DNA of 64,000 nt from Adineta vaga (taxonomy: Eukaryota; Rotifera), in the NCBI GenBank assembly GCA_021613535.1, contig CP075492.1:1860001-1924000 (forward strand), in the 5' to 3' direction. Under the pieces are notes generated by a model that saw only the letters and a list, made by a program, of their open reading frames with translations, searched no databases and had not been told where the DNA came from. The first letter of the stretch is position 1; every line of letters starts with the position of its first letter. Shown piece by piece: positions 21,362-32,611 of the stretch. The position numbers and the translations under genes were made by a program.

Positions 21362-22611
21362 TTAGTGTCTTTTATCAGCACAAAACTTTTGAACACGGTG
21401 ATTGACACTGTCTACAACGTACAAATTACCTTCTCGATCAAACAATATATCTTCAGGGCCTGTGAGCTGATTTACATTTGATCCGAAGCCTTTTCCATTG
21501 ACAACAATCTTTCCTTCTTCAGATCCTTCAGAAAACCGCATTATTCGACCATTGTTTTGATCAGCTACATAGATATTACCCGAATTATCAACAACTATGC
21601 CTGCAGCATTATGCATTTGATTTAAACCACTTCCTTTACCATGTCCACCAGCAACAACGATGCCTTTCGTTGCATTTCTCAACCACTTTATCACACGATG
21701 ATTGTATGTATCTGATATGTAAATTAAACCATCAACATTATCGACAAAGAAATACATAGCAAACATGAATTGTGTGAGTTCATCACCATGCTCATTCCCA
21801 CCTGCAATAACTTCCACATTTGATTGTCCTTCTTTCCATCGTTTTATCCCACCCTTATAAATGTCCGATATGTATAAATATCCATTCTTATCTAGGATTA
21901 AACTAAAACAAGCAGTACTCAAAATCTTTGTCGGTTCTTGTGTCAGCTTATGATGATTTAGTTTCAATAATCGTTCGTTTCCCGAATCACAAATAATGAG
22001 AGAATGTTTTCGTTTATCGATAACAACATCACATGGAGATTCTAATTGATTCACTCCGTTTCCTTTTCCATCGCTACCTGCAATAACTTCGCCTTGTATT
22101 GCATTCATTTTCCATCGAACAACACGATGATTCATCTCATCAGCAATATAAAGTGTTAAATCGTCGTCTAAATCGAATCCTCGAGGACCATTAAGTTTGT
22201 TTAGTTCCTTGCCTGATTCATTTCCACCTGCAACAGTGATTCCATTTTGTTTCCATGTAGTATTACTATCAACTAAAATAAAGAAAAATACTCATTCTAT
22301 GGAAGGATATAAGCAATGCTCTTGCTGAAAGTGATAATAACGATTAAGAAAAACGTTGCCTCTTATAAAAACGAATATTTTGTATTTATTATGAATTCAT
22401 CCTTTCTCGACTATTTTATCAAAAAGGTTGTACCTGCTACTGTTAGGTTACTGGCTGTTGCTGGGGCGTTTGCTTTTTTCTTCGTTAGAAAAATTGTAGT
22501 AATAATGGCAACTGCTGAAATGATTACAATAACGCCAATCACACAAATTATTATATATTTTCGTTTTTCTCTTCGAACTTGTGGACGTCTACAAAATATA
22601 ATATCAATCAT
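21362..22611 (-). CDS. Membrane-anchored NHL-repeat protein
   Basis: Two exons, 22611-22434 and 22272-21362, joined over a 161 bp GT..AG intron in phase 1, give 362 residues. Exon 1 encodes a short cytoplasmic start with 'RREKRK', one TM helix ('IIICVIGVIVIISAVAII'), a Lys stop signal and a small-residue stalk ('ANAPATASNLTVA'). Exon 2 encodes about five to six NHL blades, each with 'AGGxGxGxxxNQL', a hydrophobic beta strand and 'YIADxxNHRVxxW'; the last ends 'VVDSVNHRVQKF'. This is a type II topology with the propeller outside the cell. The anchor-stalk exon and its phase-1 end match those of the Kelch genes in this window. Confidence 0.9.
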
Positions 22612-23170
22612 CTAACTATATTCATATCGACTACAATAGAACATACGTTGTTGCTGTTTGTGATGAGGCAATATCAGTTAATTGAACCTAAAAGAAAAGA
22701 TTTGTTGTTAAATTCTTGATGATCTCTTTAAAAAGATTACATCATGAGTATTTGTATCATTTTTCGTCATGGCTGATAATCGAATTTTGACAATTCAAGA
22801 GCTATAGAAAAAAAATGAAAAAGAAAGAAAGCAAGAGTTTTTGAACAAAATAAATGTATGAAAATGTAATGTGGATGTTAAAATGTTTGCAATAAACACA
22901 ACTGTTGAATAATAAAAAAATTTGTAGAGCGTTTTATATCCTTCCTCCTCTCTTATTTTATCGAAATATACTAACATATGTTGGTTAACATCTATTACGA
23001 TTAGAAAATATGCATGAACAAAATATATAGGATGTGGGTGCGCGTGTGTATGAAGCAGAAATTACCACAATCGATTTCGATTCAGTTACCGATAGCGTCA
23101 GATGTTACAAAGATTGCATGAATGAATTTTCTCGGTCAAGTCAGATCGAAAAGAGGCTACAATACTTCAT
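22612..23170. other. Intergenic with a small G-rich telomere-like tract
   Basis: AT-rich. The only notable feature is GGATGTGGGTGCGCGTGTG at about 23030-23049, half of a telomere-like hairpin unit. Confidence 0.4.
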
Positions 23171-23250
23171 TTCAAGGGTGTGGGTGTGGATTTAGATGAC
23201 GGTATGGGTGTCTCTCTTCTTTGCCCACACCCACCCACACTCTCAAGATG
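23171..23250. repeat. Telomere-like hairpin repeat, copy g
   Basis: TTCAAGGGTGTGGGTGTGG, a spacer, GGTATGGGTGTC, then TTTGCCCACACCCACCCACA and CTCTCAAGATG. Both ends carry the CAAGGGTG / CTCAAGATG borders of the family. It lies 365 bp upstream of the heparinase-like gene. Confidence 0.75.
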
Positions 23251-23614
23251 TTGAAGAAAGAGTCACATCTAACAAACAAACAGAATTTAAAGCCTAATAT
23301 ATTGTATTCATTTATAAGAAATGTGATTTTTTTTTCATTTAATTACCGATGGATTTGTCAATATGAAAGGATTAATCTCTCTATATACACTTATACAAAT
23401 ATTTTGTTTTCGAAGCATTTGCATACGCTTTTTCAATTATATGAAAAGAAAGTAGATTATTTGAAATGCTGTATACTGTAGTCTTATAAAAAGCAATTGT
23501 GATCACTTCAATCTTCAGACAAAAAGAAGAAGAAGAAAGACAGGTATGTTATTTAACTATTAACTGTTAATGATTTCAAGATAAAATAACCGATATCTTT
23601 CAGTTTAGAGCACA

Positions 23615-25450
23615 ATGTCTCTGCAAAACAAAAGTTTATTGTCTTCAAAATATACAATTCTTCTATTCATACTGTGTATGAATTCTATTGAACAACTATT
23701 TGGACAAATTGTTTCGAATAATCCACCTAAATATTATCCAGTAATACCGTGTCAAAACTTGACATCTGCTCAAAAGAATGAAATCTTCAAATCTCTTGCA
23801 AAATATGAGTCTCAATACAATGTAAATGAATCTATGATTAAACAAAGTTATACTTGGACATATGGAACTTATCACACAGTTTATAAAGGCAATACCGTTC
23901 ATCGAACGCGAAATGCTGCCGAATATGCAGTTAAATTATTCGATAGTGGTGATAATCTAATGGGAAAACGTGGATTTGATGTTTTACGTAAAGTTCTCTC
24001 ATTACAAGATACCAATTCAAGTTCACGAACATATGGAATTTGGTCATATTTTCTCGAAGAATCATTGCATGAAATGTCACCACCCGATTGGAATTGGGCC
24101 GATTTTATTGGTACACAATTATTACAAATAGCTATTAATCATCATGAACGTTTACCAATTGATTTAGCTAAAAAGTTAGATATGGGTATTATTCATGCTG
24201 CACGTTCAATTCAAAAACGTAATGTTGGACCTGATTATACAAATATTGCAATTATGGGTACCTATGTAACATTAATTACAAGTGAAATCTATAATCTGAC
24301 AGATCTACATGATTATGCAATGAAACGTTTAAGAATATTTTCAAATTTTACAAAAGCAAATGGACGAGCATTTGCAGAATATAATAGTCCAACATATACA
24401 ATGGTTGCTATAGAAGAACTCGGACGATTACGAATGCATGTTATTGGAAACGAAGCGAAACAATTAGTTAATGAACTTTATCATATTGGTTGGGAAGAAA
24501 TAGCAGAACATTATCATTTACCCACAGGGCAATGGAGTGGTCCACATTCACGTTCATATGGAAGTCTTCTATCTAATGATGTTATTAATTTTCTTGGAAA
24601 TTCACAAAATAATACCTGGGATATCCGTCTTCCATTGCCTATTCCTGATGATTTAATGTCATATTTTACCTCCAATTTAAATACTCCACGTACTGTAATA
24701 AAAACTTATGCAAAAGATCTATCAGGTTCAGTAGCAGATTTAATTGGTACAACATATTTACATCCATTATTTACTCTTGGTAGTGCACGTTGGAGTGAAA
24801 TGTGGAATCAACGACGATCATTAATTGCTTATTGGGGTACGAAACAGAAACCATCATATTTACAACTTCGATTTTTACATGATAATTATGATTTTTCCGA
24901 TTTTGTATTTTACAGTGTACAAAAAGAAGATCGGGTTTTAGCTGGATTAGTATTTGCTACAGATGGTGGTGATACTCATCTTAGTCTTGATCGAATTAAA
25001 AATGCTACAATTAAAGCAAAAGATTTACGTATACGTTTTGAAATCGGTGGAAATCATGTTGATTCTGCTTGGCAAATAACACAAACACTTTTAGAACCAA
25101 CAAAATTTGTATTTGAAAATCTATCATTACAATTTTCATTGCCAACTGTACGATTTTCATGTAATAATCAATCAGGATGGATAGTTCATCGTACAAATAA
25201 TCGTCTCAATATTGATTATGTTATTTATACATCCAATGTAGAACTAACTATCAAACTTGATACATTAACTGAAACTGCAGCGATTGTTGGATTAAAATTT
25301 TCTTCTAATACAAATAATTCATCAATACAACCTATTCTTATTTCACAAGATTCAATATTACATGCTAAATGGGACGATCTATGTATTACAATTCCTTTGA
25401 AACCAAATAATGTATCAATATTACGTAAACTTCCAAAATTTGTTTGTTGA
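23615..25450 (+). CDS. Secreted heparinase-like / (alpha/alpha) toroid protein, candidate horizontally acquired gene
   Basis: An intronless 611-residue product with a signal peptide ('YTILLFILCMNSIEQLFG'). An alpha-helical region (about 100-330) contains 'PDWNWADFIGTQLLQIA', 'FAEYNSPTYTMVAIEELG' and 'WSGPHSRSYGSLLS'. A beta-rich C-terminal half follows. A helical toroid plus beta-sandwich with conserved His and Tyr is the plan of heparinase II/III-type polysaccharide lyases. I place it near that group by layout, but cannot confirm a family or substrate. Absence of introns, secretion and a bacterial or fungal-looking domain plan fit the many foreign carbohydrate-active genes known in bdelloids. 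Codon use looks like its neighbours, so any transfer is old. The frame is intact. Confidence 0.7.
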   Translation: MSLQNKSLLSSKYTILLFILCMNSIEQLFGQIVSNNPPKYYPVIPCQNLTSAQKNEIFKSLAKYESQYNVNESMIKQSYTWTYGTYHTVYKGNTVHRTRNAAEYAVKLFDSGDNLMGKRGFDVLRKVLSLQDTNSSSRTYGIWSYFLEESLHEMSPPDWNWADFIGTQLLQIAINHHERLPIDLAKKLDMGIIHAARSIQKRNVGPDYTNIAIMGTYVTLITSEIYNLTDLHDYAMKRLRIFSNFTKANGRAFAEYNSPTYTMVAIEELGRLRMHVIGNEAKQLVNELYHIGWEEIAEHYHLPTGQWSGPHSRSYGSLLSNDVINFLGNSQNNTWDIRLPLPIPDDLMSYFTSNLNTPRTVIKTYAKDLSGSVADLIGTTYLHPLFTLGSARWSEMWNQRRSLIAYWGTKQKPSYLQLRFLHDNYDFSDFVFYSVQKEDRVLAGLVFATDGGDTHLSLDRIKNATIKAKDLRIRFEIGGNHVDSAWQITQTLLEPTKFVFENLSLQFSLPTVRFSCNNQSGWIVHRTNNRLNIDYVIYTSNVELTIKLDTLTETAAIVGLKFSSNTNNSSIQPILISQDSILHAKWDDLCITIPLKPNNVSILRKLPKFVC

Positions 25451-25830
25451 AAATTTTCTTTTTGAGACAAATAATGATTTGAAATAAAACTTTTGATCAT
25501 TGGTAAAGCGAAATGAATAGCTGCGAGGATTTCTTTTTGGATGTGATTATAACAGTAATGGAAATATTCATCAGTATTTTTATGCGTCTTCTTTCTTTTT
25601 CTTAATAAAACTTTAACGACAATTTCTGAGAAAGTAGAAAATAATATTTTAAAAAGGATGAGAAATGATTTACAGAAAATCGAAGCACTTTTTTCTTTAT
25701 AAACATATTCTTGAAATTAAAAGAGACGTAAAAGGCTTCTTTTCATTCTTCAAAAAACATTCCACTGACATATACTTTATTTACAGGATAATATCGAGTT
25801 AAAATGTTATTTCAATGTATTCTTATTTGA
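25451..25830. other. Intergenic, nothing recognised
   Basis: AT-rich sequence between the heparinase-like gene and a telomere-like repeat. Confidence 0.4.
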
Positions 25831-25903
25831 TTGAGGGTTTGGACGTGAGTGTTGGTGGGTGGGTGAGGTTGTTCTTTCTTTATCCACACCACACCCTCAA
25901 GAT
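25831..25903. repeat. Telomere-like hairpin repeat, copy h
   Basis: TTGAGGGTTTGGACGTGAG, GTTGGTGGGTGGGTGAGG, a TTCTTTCTTTAT spacer, then CCACACCACACCCTCAAGAT. Both family borders are present. The receptor pseudogene begins about 30 bp beyond. Confidence 0.75.
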
Positions 25904-25935
25904 GTATTGTTAAATATCAATCTTCAATTCTTTTA

Positions 25936-26303
25936 ATGGATTATATTATTAATATTATATCAACAATAACAATTATAATAAGTAAAACTCGACAACGAAA
26001 AGTCTTACAAAAAGAAGAAGTGATTATCGATTAATTTTGAATGAACAATTTCAACAACATAAAAATTTATTTATTGGTCCATGTATCTTAATTCTTCTTG
26101 CAATACCACGTTTAACAATTACATTTGCATCTGCTTGTATTAAATCTATTAATGATTCATGGTTATTTCTTACTAGATATTTTAGATCATTAATTCCATC
26201 AATACTTACTATTATTTTATTTGTGTCACCATCAACTGTTTATCGACAAGAATTTCGTAAAGCAATTACTCGTTATCAAAAATTCTTTAATAGATATTTC
26301 TAA
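25936..26303 (+). pseudogene. C-terminal fragment of an LDLa/EGF/7TM receptor
   Basis: Reads 'IINIISTITIIISKTRQR' (end of a TM helix and its loop), then after a frameshift near 26020 'NEQFQQHKNLFIGP' and 'ILLAIPRLTITFASA'. It continues to 'VYRQEFRKAITRYQKFFNRY' and a TAA. This is the counterpart of the last about 115 residues of the 15777-20588 receptor (compare 'LLALPRLILSFIAG' and 'FYTKEFQKSIKEI'). Only TM helices 5-7 remain. Confidence 0.85.
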
Positions 26304-26543
26304 ATTATAATTATTTATTCTTTGTTGTTGTCATGAAACTATTTGCATCTGAAGTTAATCAGAAAAATTCAACTGAAAATAAAAGCGTTCATATTCCAAA
26401 TTTTTTATATAAAGAAGTAAATTACATGTTTGCATCAAGTTATTAACTAGGAAAAAACACAAATAAGATAAAGATAAATAGACAGTTTCATTCTCATCTT
26501 CAAAACGGATCATATTTTTATAGACAATTGATTGAGTTGATCT

Positions 26544-27293
26544 ATGGCGTCAAGAACACAAACTACAAACGATCAAAGCGTATTAGTAGCTGGTATATCT
26601 GCGATTATGGGTGTTTCTCTACAATTATCACCATCTGTTAGCAAATCAGTAAAAGAAGAAAAAGTTTCACTATTAGATTATCATGATAAAACATATTCAT
26701 ACGGTCAAGTACGTGAGACACCAACGAATCGAGGAACATGTACGAAAAAAGATTCCAATCCTAAGGTTCCTCAAATAGAAATATATACGAAACTCCCCAG
26801 TGGAAATGAACTAACACTTAATTTATAGACCCAGATGTAACTGTCGAACATGTAACAAATACGGAATACAATATAGATGTACTGTTCATATACTGAATCG
26901 CTTACGAGGTGGAGCTCAATTAGTTTTGGATCCGGCAAGTATGGATCCACAAAATATGATTACGATTTTACAAATGTTAAAGATAACAACAAAGTATTTA
27001 CAAGAGGTTTAATGAAATATGTTCGACCGTGTGGATGGAAACGTTTCGCGATTAATGTCACTAATAAATTTGAAAATATGGTGTATATTCAACACCAGAT
27101 TTAGACGTAGTTGAACGATATGCTGTCAAGTTCTCATATAACAATGATGAATATTTAATTGTATTACAAAACCGTGTAAATCCTAACACATTGATCAAAT
27201 TATCAGGCAATCAAATTGGTGTGGGTGAATATTGGGTCAATCCTACCGACTAAAGATGTTCGTCCATACGGAATTTGTATAAAAAAACTTTGA
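26544..27293 (+). pseudogene. Ubiquitin-like plus PARP/ART-like protein gene, decayed with internal deletion
   Basis: Starts with an ATG and 'MASRTQTTNDQSVLVAGI'. A ubiquitin-like strand 'IEIYTKLPSGNELTLNL' is followed, after a frame change, by 'DPDVTVEHV', and in another frame by 'RCTVHILNRLRGGA', which resembles a ubiquitin C-terminus (RLRGG). Then come 'KYDYDFTNVKDNN' and 'YVRPCGWKRFAINVTNKFEN'. These precede, in intact relatives, a 'YHGT..GRGIYSTP' core typical of PARP-like ADP-ribosyltransferases. Here 'NKFENM' runs directly into 'VYSTPDLDVVERYAVKFSYN', so the core is deleted. A last frameshift near 27250 separates 'GEYWVNPT' from 'KDVRPYGICIKKL'. At least three frameshifts and one deletion make it non-functional. 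Confidence 0.75.
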
Positions 27294-27956
27294 TTACTAT
27301 ATTACATCTGTTTTTATGTTTTAAAACAAAATTTATAATGAAGAATCTTTCTTTGCGATCTAAATAATATTAACTGTATTTTAATGTTAATAAATCAAAT
27401 TTTGAGGGTGGGTGTATGAAGAGTACAACAATTCTACGAGTTCTATCGAAAAAATGTCTTATTCTATGATGCAGAACATTGGCGAATAAGATGATTACTC
27501 TAACTTGCCTAATTTGATTTCGAATATATTTTACAACATAAAATAGCGCTCAAAATCTTAAGTGAAGAGAAAAACTCACAATTAAGATAAACTTTTCAGT
27601 TCATTTATAATTTATCAGCATGTCAAACCTTTAAATCAATTTATATTTTATAATATAGATGATAATGCTTTAAATGATACAGAAAATAAGAAAAAGATAA
27701 TTTTATCATTTGATACTTACATGAACACTTAGTTTGAACTACCAGATTATAATTGACATGCACTTATCTTTCGCTCCTTTGCTTCTTTTATATGACACAT
27801 TGACGGAAAATAATTGTTAGTATATTCTCTATAAAACTCAAATGGAAAGTATAATTTCATTATTGTTACTGATACGAGAAAGAAAGAAAATCTACTTAGG
27901 CAAATCAGGCGAAACAACAAATGTATAAAAATATTCGAAAAGAAAAAGAAAATTTT
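27294..27956. other. Intergenic with half of a telomere-like repeat
   Basis: AT-rich. TTTGAGGGTGGGTGTATG at 27400-27417 is a single G-rich arm of the family. No gene recognised. Confidence 0.4.
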
Positions 27957-27975
27957 TTCCACCCCCTCAAGATGG
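27957..27975. repeat. Telomere-like arm that supplies a stop codon
   Basis: TTCCACCCCCTCAAGATGG. On the minus strand this is CCATCTTGAGGGGGTGG, and the TGA inside CTTGAGGG is the stop codon of the adjacent 7TM receptor. Confidence 0.6.
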
Positions 27976-28920
27976 TAAAGGATTGATAGTTCGATGAATT
28001 CGTTTGAAAAAAATTAATTTCGAGAGTTTTTCTTTTAAATGAGGTAATGTTATAGCAGTAGCATAAGGTAAAATGATTGCTGGAGCACTTGCCATAGGTT
28101 CAAGAAGTTTTCTCACATTAGTATCAACATCATAACCATTTATTCTTCGAATAATATTAATAACTGTTAAAGGTAATGCAAAAATAATATATGTAGTAGA
28201 TATTGAGAAAAATTGTAGAATTATTTTTCGATTTTGTCTCCACATATTACCACGTTGTAAACGACGTTTTTGTATAATAACTCGAAAAAGAACACTACCA
28301 CTAAGAATAAGAATGAGTGGAAATGGAACAAAATTATGACCAAATGTTAAAAATAAACGAAATGATGGTGATAATGAACATGAATACCAAGGACCATCAC
28401 ATAAATAAATATTAATTTTATATTGATGTTCACATGGATAAATAAAAATCATATATAAATAAAAACATGGTGCATAAAGAGCAAATATACTTAATGGTAT
28501 ATAATGGAATAACCATCGTCCACGTTTAGTATGATGCCAATGGGAATGAAAAATTAAAATATGTCGTTCAAATGATAACCAAATCATTGAAAAAACCGCA
28601 CCAAACCAAATTCCACGATCTACTATTTGATTAGTAAGACAAAATATTGGACTAAATGGTTCATATACACCTAATTTCATGAATCGTAATATGAATGCTA
28701 TACCTATTGTAAGATAAATAAAATTAAATAATAACATTATCATCGTAGCATGATTGTATAAAGCTGTACGTGCTGTTTTTTTAATCAAAAGATGATAAAA
28801 TACAAATAAATAACAAGGAAATGATATAATTTGACCAAAGAGATATAATGAGAATTTAATGTTTGTCCAATTAGGTGGAAGATAAATATCTTTGACATTG
28901 ATTTTATTATTTTCAATCAT
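27967..28920 (-). CDS. 7TM receptor, rhodopsin-like, bdelloid-expanded type
   Basis: An intronless 317-residue protein with seven hydrophobic segments starting at residue ~24. 'ERHILIFH' follows TM3 in the place of the DRY motif. A Cys in the second extracellular loop ('IYLCDGPWYSC') can pair with the Cys before TM3 ('IFCLTNQ'). 'IIFALPLTVINII' marks TM6 and 'PYATAITLPHLK' stands where class A receptors have NPxxY. The N-terminus is short with one glycosylation site (NWT), suggesting a small ligand. Its stop codon lies in a telomere-like repeat border, so the original C-terminus may have been cut by that insertion. Confidence 0.85.
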   Translation of the reverse strand: MIENNKINVKDIYLPPNWTNIKFSLYLFGQIISFPCYLFVFYHLLIKKTARTALYNHATMIMLLFNFIYLTIGIAFILRFMKLGVYEPFSPIFCLTNQIVDRGIWFGAVFSMIWLSFERHILIFHSHWHHTKRGRWLFHYIPLSIFALYAPCFYLYMIFIYPCEHQYKINIYLCDGPWYSCSLSPSFRLFLTFGHNFVPFPLILILSGSVLFRVIIQKRRLQRGNMWRQNRKIILQFFSISTTYIIFALPLTVINIIRRINGYDVDTNVRKLLEPMASAPAIILPYATAITLPHLKEKLSKLIFFKRIHRTINPLPS

Positions 28921-29653
28921 TCGAAGTGATGATTATAAAAATCTACTTTCTTTTTAACTGTTTAAGAATCTAATAAAACAATTCTCTTTTCTAGAGATAA
29001 ATCTATATACATGAATGCATCTTTCTTTTTTAATTTATTTCATTTTTATAAATTTAAGTGAATCGTAAAAAATAAACTATATTAGATTATATAAAAAGAA
29101 TTTTCTTTTTGAAAAAAATTCTTCTTCTACTTTTGTATTATGTCATGTCATGATTTATAGTTAGATATAAAGAAATTGTATCATTAAATACTTTCTTGTT
29201 TTTATGTCCTTTGATTTTGTTTCATCTCAGTTATTTTTATATAAAAAATATGACTTCGTTTTTCTCTCATAGACAAATAACCGAATGAATCATTCTTGAT
29301 TTTTATTTCGATTCTTTTCTTTTTTTTTTTAATTCTAATTAATCTATCATGACGTTTCGTACTCGAACCGAAATCAAGATAAAAATCTATTGAATCTTCT
29401 TAATAAAAGAAACATTCAAATATTATATTATCGGCACATCCAAACGTTACAGAATTTTACTAGATCTACCATGACTGAAAATTTCATTAAGTTATCACAA
29501 ACTATTGCAAAGTTATTTAGAAAACATCGTTTGTTATGGAACTTCAACAAATAGACGAAATATTTAGGGATGACTTTGATTTTAACATTTTTATACAAAA
29601 GTTGTTCAGTTTTTCACGAACTCTTAGAATCTCATGTCGTTTTCGTTGTAGGA
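28921..29653. other. Intergenic, promoter side of the 7TM receptor
   Basis: Very AT-rich, with T-runs. No gene or repeat seen. Confidence 0.4.
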
Positions 29654-29706
29654 CAAGGGTGTGGGTGTACATGTAAGATAAAGATGAAAACCCACACCCG
29701 TCAAAT
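29654..29706. repeat. Telomere-like hairpin repeat, copy k
   Basis: CAAGGGTGTGGGTGTAC, spacer ATGTAAGATAAAGATGAAAA, then CCCACACCCGTCAAA. The spacer ATAAAGATGAAAA is shared with copy m at 32612-32660, about 3 kb away. Confidence 0.8.
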
Positions 29707-30229
29707 TGAAATAATTAGATAAAGGGTTTTTTTCTAAGCACAATGGGAAACTGTGAAGATAGCATGAGTTGAAGACAATGTTCCTGAAATTCATCGCCAC
29801 AGAGAGATATGTCTAATAAGATAAATGTAAAATTAATCAATAACACGTATCGCGTTGATGTTTGCTGGTAGTATTGCACGCAGTAGGTATCGCAGAGTCA
29901 GTAATCCAAAGCAGCAAACTTTGCATATAAAATGTTTTGATCCATGCTTTCCTGCGACTCGGCATTGTACGTGACGTTTTTTTCTTCACTCAACTGGACG
30001 AAAAATGGTAAAGTCGTGGGCATACTCAACGATGATAACATTTTCGAAGTTAGAATTTATGCTGGTGCTGATGCCCAACATGTGCTTCTATCTATTTATT
30101 CTAGCTGTTACCTTTTATTTATTGAAGCAGTTAGCGCAATACACACGGAGGGGAGAAAAAGGTGCGCGAGCTAGAAATGGAACAAAATCAATTCTAGTTC
30201 ATGTCGTCGTCACTCGTTCAAGATTGCAT
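29707..30229. other. Intergenic, nothing firm
   Basis: A 76-94 codon frame on the plus strand overlaps in two registers and has no motif. I do not call it a gene. Confidence 0.4.
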
Positions 30230-31467
30230 TCACGGAACATACAGTTCTGCAGTCCTTTCACAGTAGTAACTCCAACCGCCAGTAACTAATATTCTTCCGT
30301 CCTTTAGTGCTGATACTGTATGTTGATCTCGTTCAAGATTTAGAGAATCCATGAGAATCCAGCTCCTTGTTGACGGATCATAGAGTTCAGTACTATCGGT
30401 AATTCCACACTCATCGTCCACCGATCCACCGATAGCCAGTACTTTGCCACCCATCAACGGAACTGTCGCAAAAGAATATCTTGGACACTTTAAGTTGTCA
30501 ATGCGTGTCCGATTGATCATCAATGGATCATACAGTTCAGCACTGTCCAGAGCATCTATATATTCGTCACCGTTCACCCCAGTGCACGCTAGCACTCTAC
30601 CATTAGGTAAGACGTTTGATGCATGCCAAAGTCGTGCGTGATGCAACTGACCAGTAAATGTCCATTCACCTGTGTCTGGATCAAACAACTCAGCACTCTT
30701 TAAAGTAGTCTCATTGTTGGTTCCGCCAGTAATCAATACTTTTCCATTGCTTAACACAGAAGCTGCATGATAGAGTCGTGGAACCGTTAAGTTTCCAGTA
30801 ATACTTCAGTTGCCCGTTGCAGGATCATACAACTCAGAACTCTTTAAAGGAGTCTCATCCTCGACTCCTTCTCCACCGGCAACTAATACTTTGCCATCAG
30901 ATAACAGGGACGCTATATGACCAGCTCGTGCAAAATTCAAGCTGCCAGTACGAGTCCACTTACCCTTGCCTGGATCATATAACTCAGCAGTACGTCCATT
31001 TTTATCACCGCTGTCCCCACCAATGACTATTACTCTACCATCTTTCAATAGAGTCGCTGTGTGACCGTTTCGTGCATGATTTAACTTGCCAGTCATAGTC
31101 CAGTTACCTGTTAACGGGTCATAGAGCTCAACCGATTTTGTATCGTTGTTATAGCAAAGTCCACCCATCACTAGCACCCGTCCATCGTGTAATACCGTTG
31201 CCGTATGCGATACTCGTTCGTACGCCATATTACCAGTATACTGCCATCCTGAAACAAAATGTAAATCATTGGGATATTACTTCATTAAAGAAAAAGAATT
31301 ACCTGAATTTTCAGTGCCTCTGACTCGGATGTTTTTTGGTCTGCCAGCAACGACATTTAAAAGCAGAAACAATATTACTGCTACGACTACAGAACAAATG
31401 ACATAACAAAATGCTGAAATGTTCTTTTAATCATATGCTACTCACTCGAGGTTTTATACCTATACAT
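30230..31467 (-). pseudogene. Membrane-anchored Kelch-repeat gene with one in-frame TGA
   Basis: The main exon (31248-30230) encodes seven or so Kelch blades, each with 'HTATLLxDGRVxVxGG' and 'AELYDPxTGxW'. Upstream, exon 31413-31303 encodes a TM helix ('ICSVVVAVILFLLLNVVAG') and a short stalk; its phase-1 donor joins the main exon as 'ENSGWQYTGNM'. A first exon 31467-31446 may start 'MYRYKTS', but its intron would be only 32 bp. The frame is open except for one TGA (30806-30808) at the Trp of a blade ('DPATGN-stop-SITGN'). All other blades have Trp there, so this is TGG to TGA. The gene may be newly dead, or the base may be an error or polymorphism. Topology is type II with an extracellular propeller. 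Confidence 0.8.
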
Positions 31468-32018
31468 ATGCGAAACGTTCTTCAAAAAAGACGAAACGAT
31501 CTATACTGTCGATTACTACTTTATATACACAATGAATATTATCGCAAGAACAACAAAAGATAATTTAACAGGTCCGAAGAAAAGAACGGAATTTGCTCTA
31601 TTTTCTTTTTCAATGTCTACAAGTGTTCTACTTTCACTCGCTGGTCTTCCACAACAATTTATCCACATGTAAATTATGTCAAAAGATTCGTTTATATGAA
31701 AAGAAAGGCATTAAATTTCGGCTATAGGGTGTCCAGTAAATCATCAAACAGCCACTAAAAATTGAATATCTTTACCTTACTTCAATCAAATGAGCTGATT
31801 TTCTTTCTGAAAATAGAAGATAGTTGTAGATATTTATTCCTACATAAACAGCTTATTCTTTATTATATCCCCTAACTCTTCCATTCCTTCTAACATAAGA
31901 AAAGTATAAATGTTACTCTCAGACGAGATAAAGCATTCTTTATCTCAACAAAACATGCATCTATATATATAAAGAAGAAAAGTTGTTTGTCTGTCTGTCT
32001 GTTCGCTATGCATTCAGT
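31468..32018. other. Intergenic; short GTCT microsatellite
   Basis: AT-rich. A TATATATATAAAGAAG stretch is followed by four TGTC units (31987-32002), then the G-rich tract listed next. No gene seen. Confidence 0.4.
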
Positions 32019-32046
32019 CGCTGTGGGTGTGGGTGTGGGTGTCTGC
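32019..32046. repeat. G-rich telomere-like tract (TGTGGG)n
   Basis: CGCTGTGGGTGTGGGTGTGG then GTGTCTG, about four perfect TGTGGG units without a C-rich partner. This is the cleanest single run of the bdelloid telomere unit in the window. Confidence 0.7.
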
Positions 32047-32611
32047 ATCCAGGATAGACAACTACAAAGCGTGAGTTGGGTTCTCAAAAAAACTGTATCT
32101 GGAGTGAAATGACTACTCTACCTGTATAGAGTAGAAGTGAAGTTTATAAAATAGAGAATGACTTGCAGCGGGATAGTGGGTGTAGATTTTTAAAAAAGCG
32201 TAGCTGTATGTCGTATGTATAGCGAGGCAAGACCAGTAGGAAAGAACTGATGAAGAGATGCGAAAAGTTCTGAAAAAAAGACCTGATGGATGACGTGAAA
32301 AGCACTGTTGTAGATGAAAAACGTAAATTGCGTCCTCTTTGCAGTGGGTATCTCCGCTAGTACTACATAAAAAAGTGTGCGTATTTTTTTACTTATTTTC
32401 TAAGGCATGTCTCCTCCATATACGATGAAATATCGGCATTCAAGTTGTGATAAAAAAAGCGAAAGAGAGCATACGAAAAGAAAAACTATAAAATGTAATA
32501 CACGATATGAGAACAGATAAAGCAAAAATTCGTAACAGATATGGCTACAGCTCGCACCACTGAAGAAAGAATCATGATGATGCGATTATTTTCAAAATAT
32601 TACAATGCGCA
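32047..32611. other. Intergenic, nothing recognised
   Basis: Mixed composition. A small palindrome (CTACTCTACCTGTATAGAGTAG) lies at about 32112. No gene. Confidence 0.4.

Noticed and set aside
30806-30808. TGA as a reassigned Trp codon
   Set aside because: Intact genes here use TGG for Trp throughout and end at TGA (for example 27967-28920 and 36597-38023), so the nuclear code is standard. Local mutation, error or editing remain the options.
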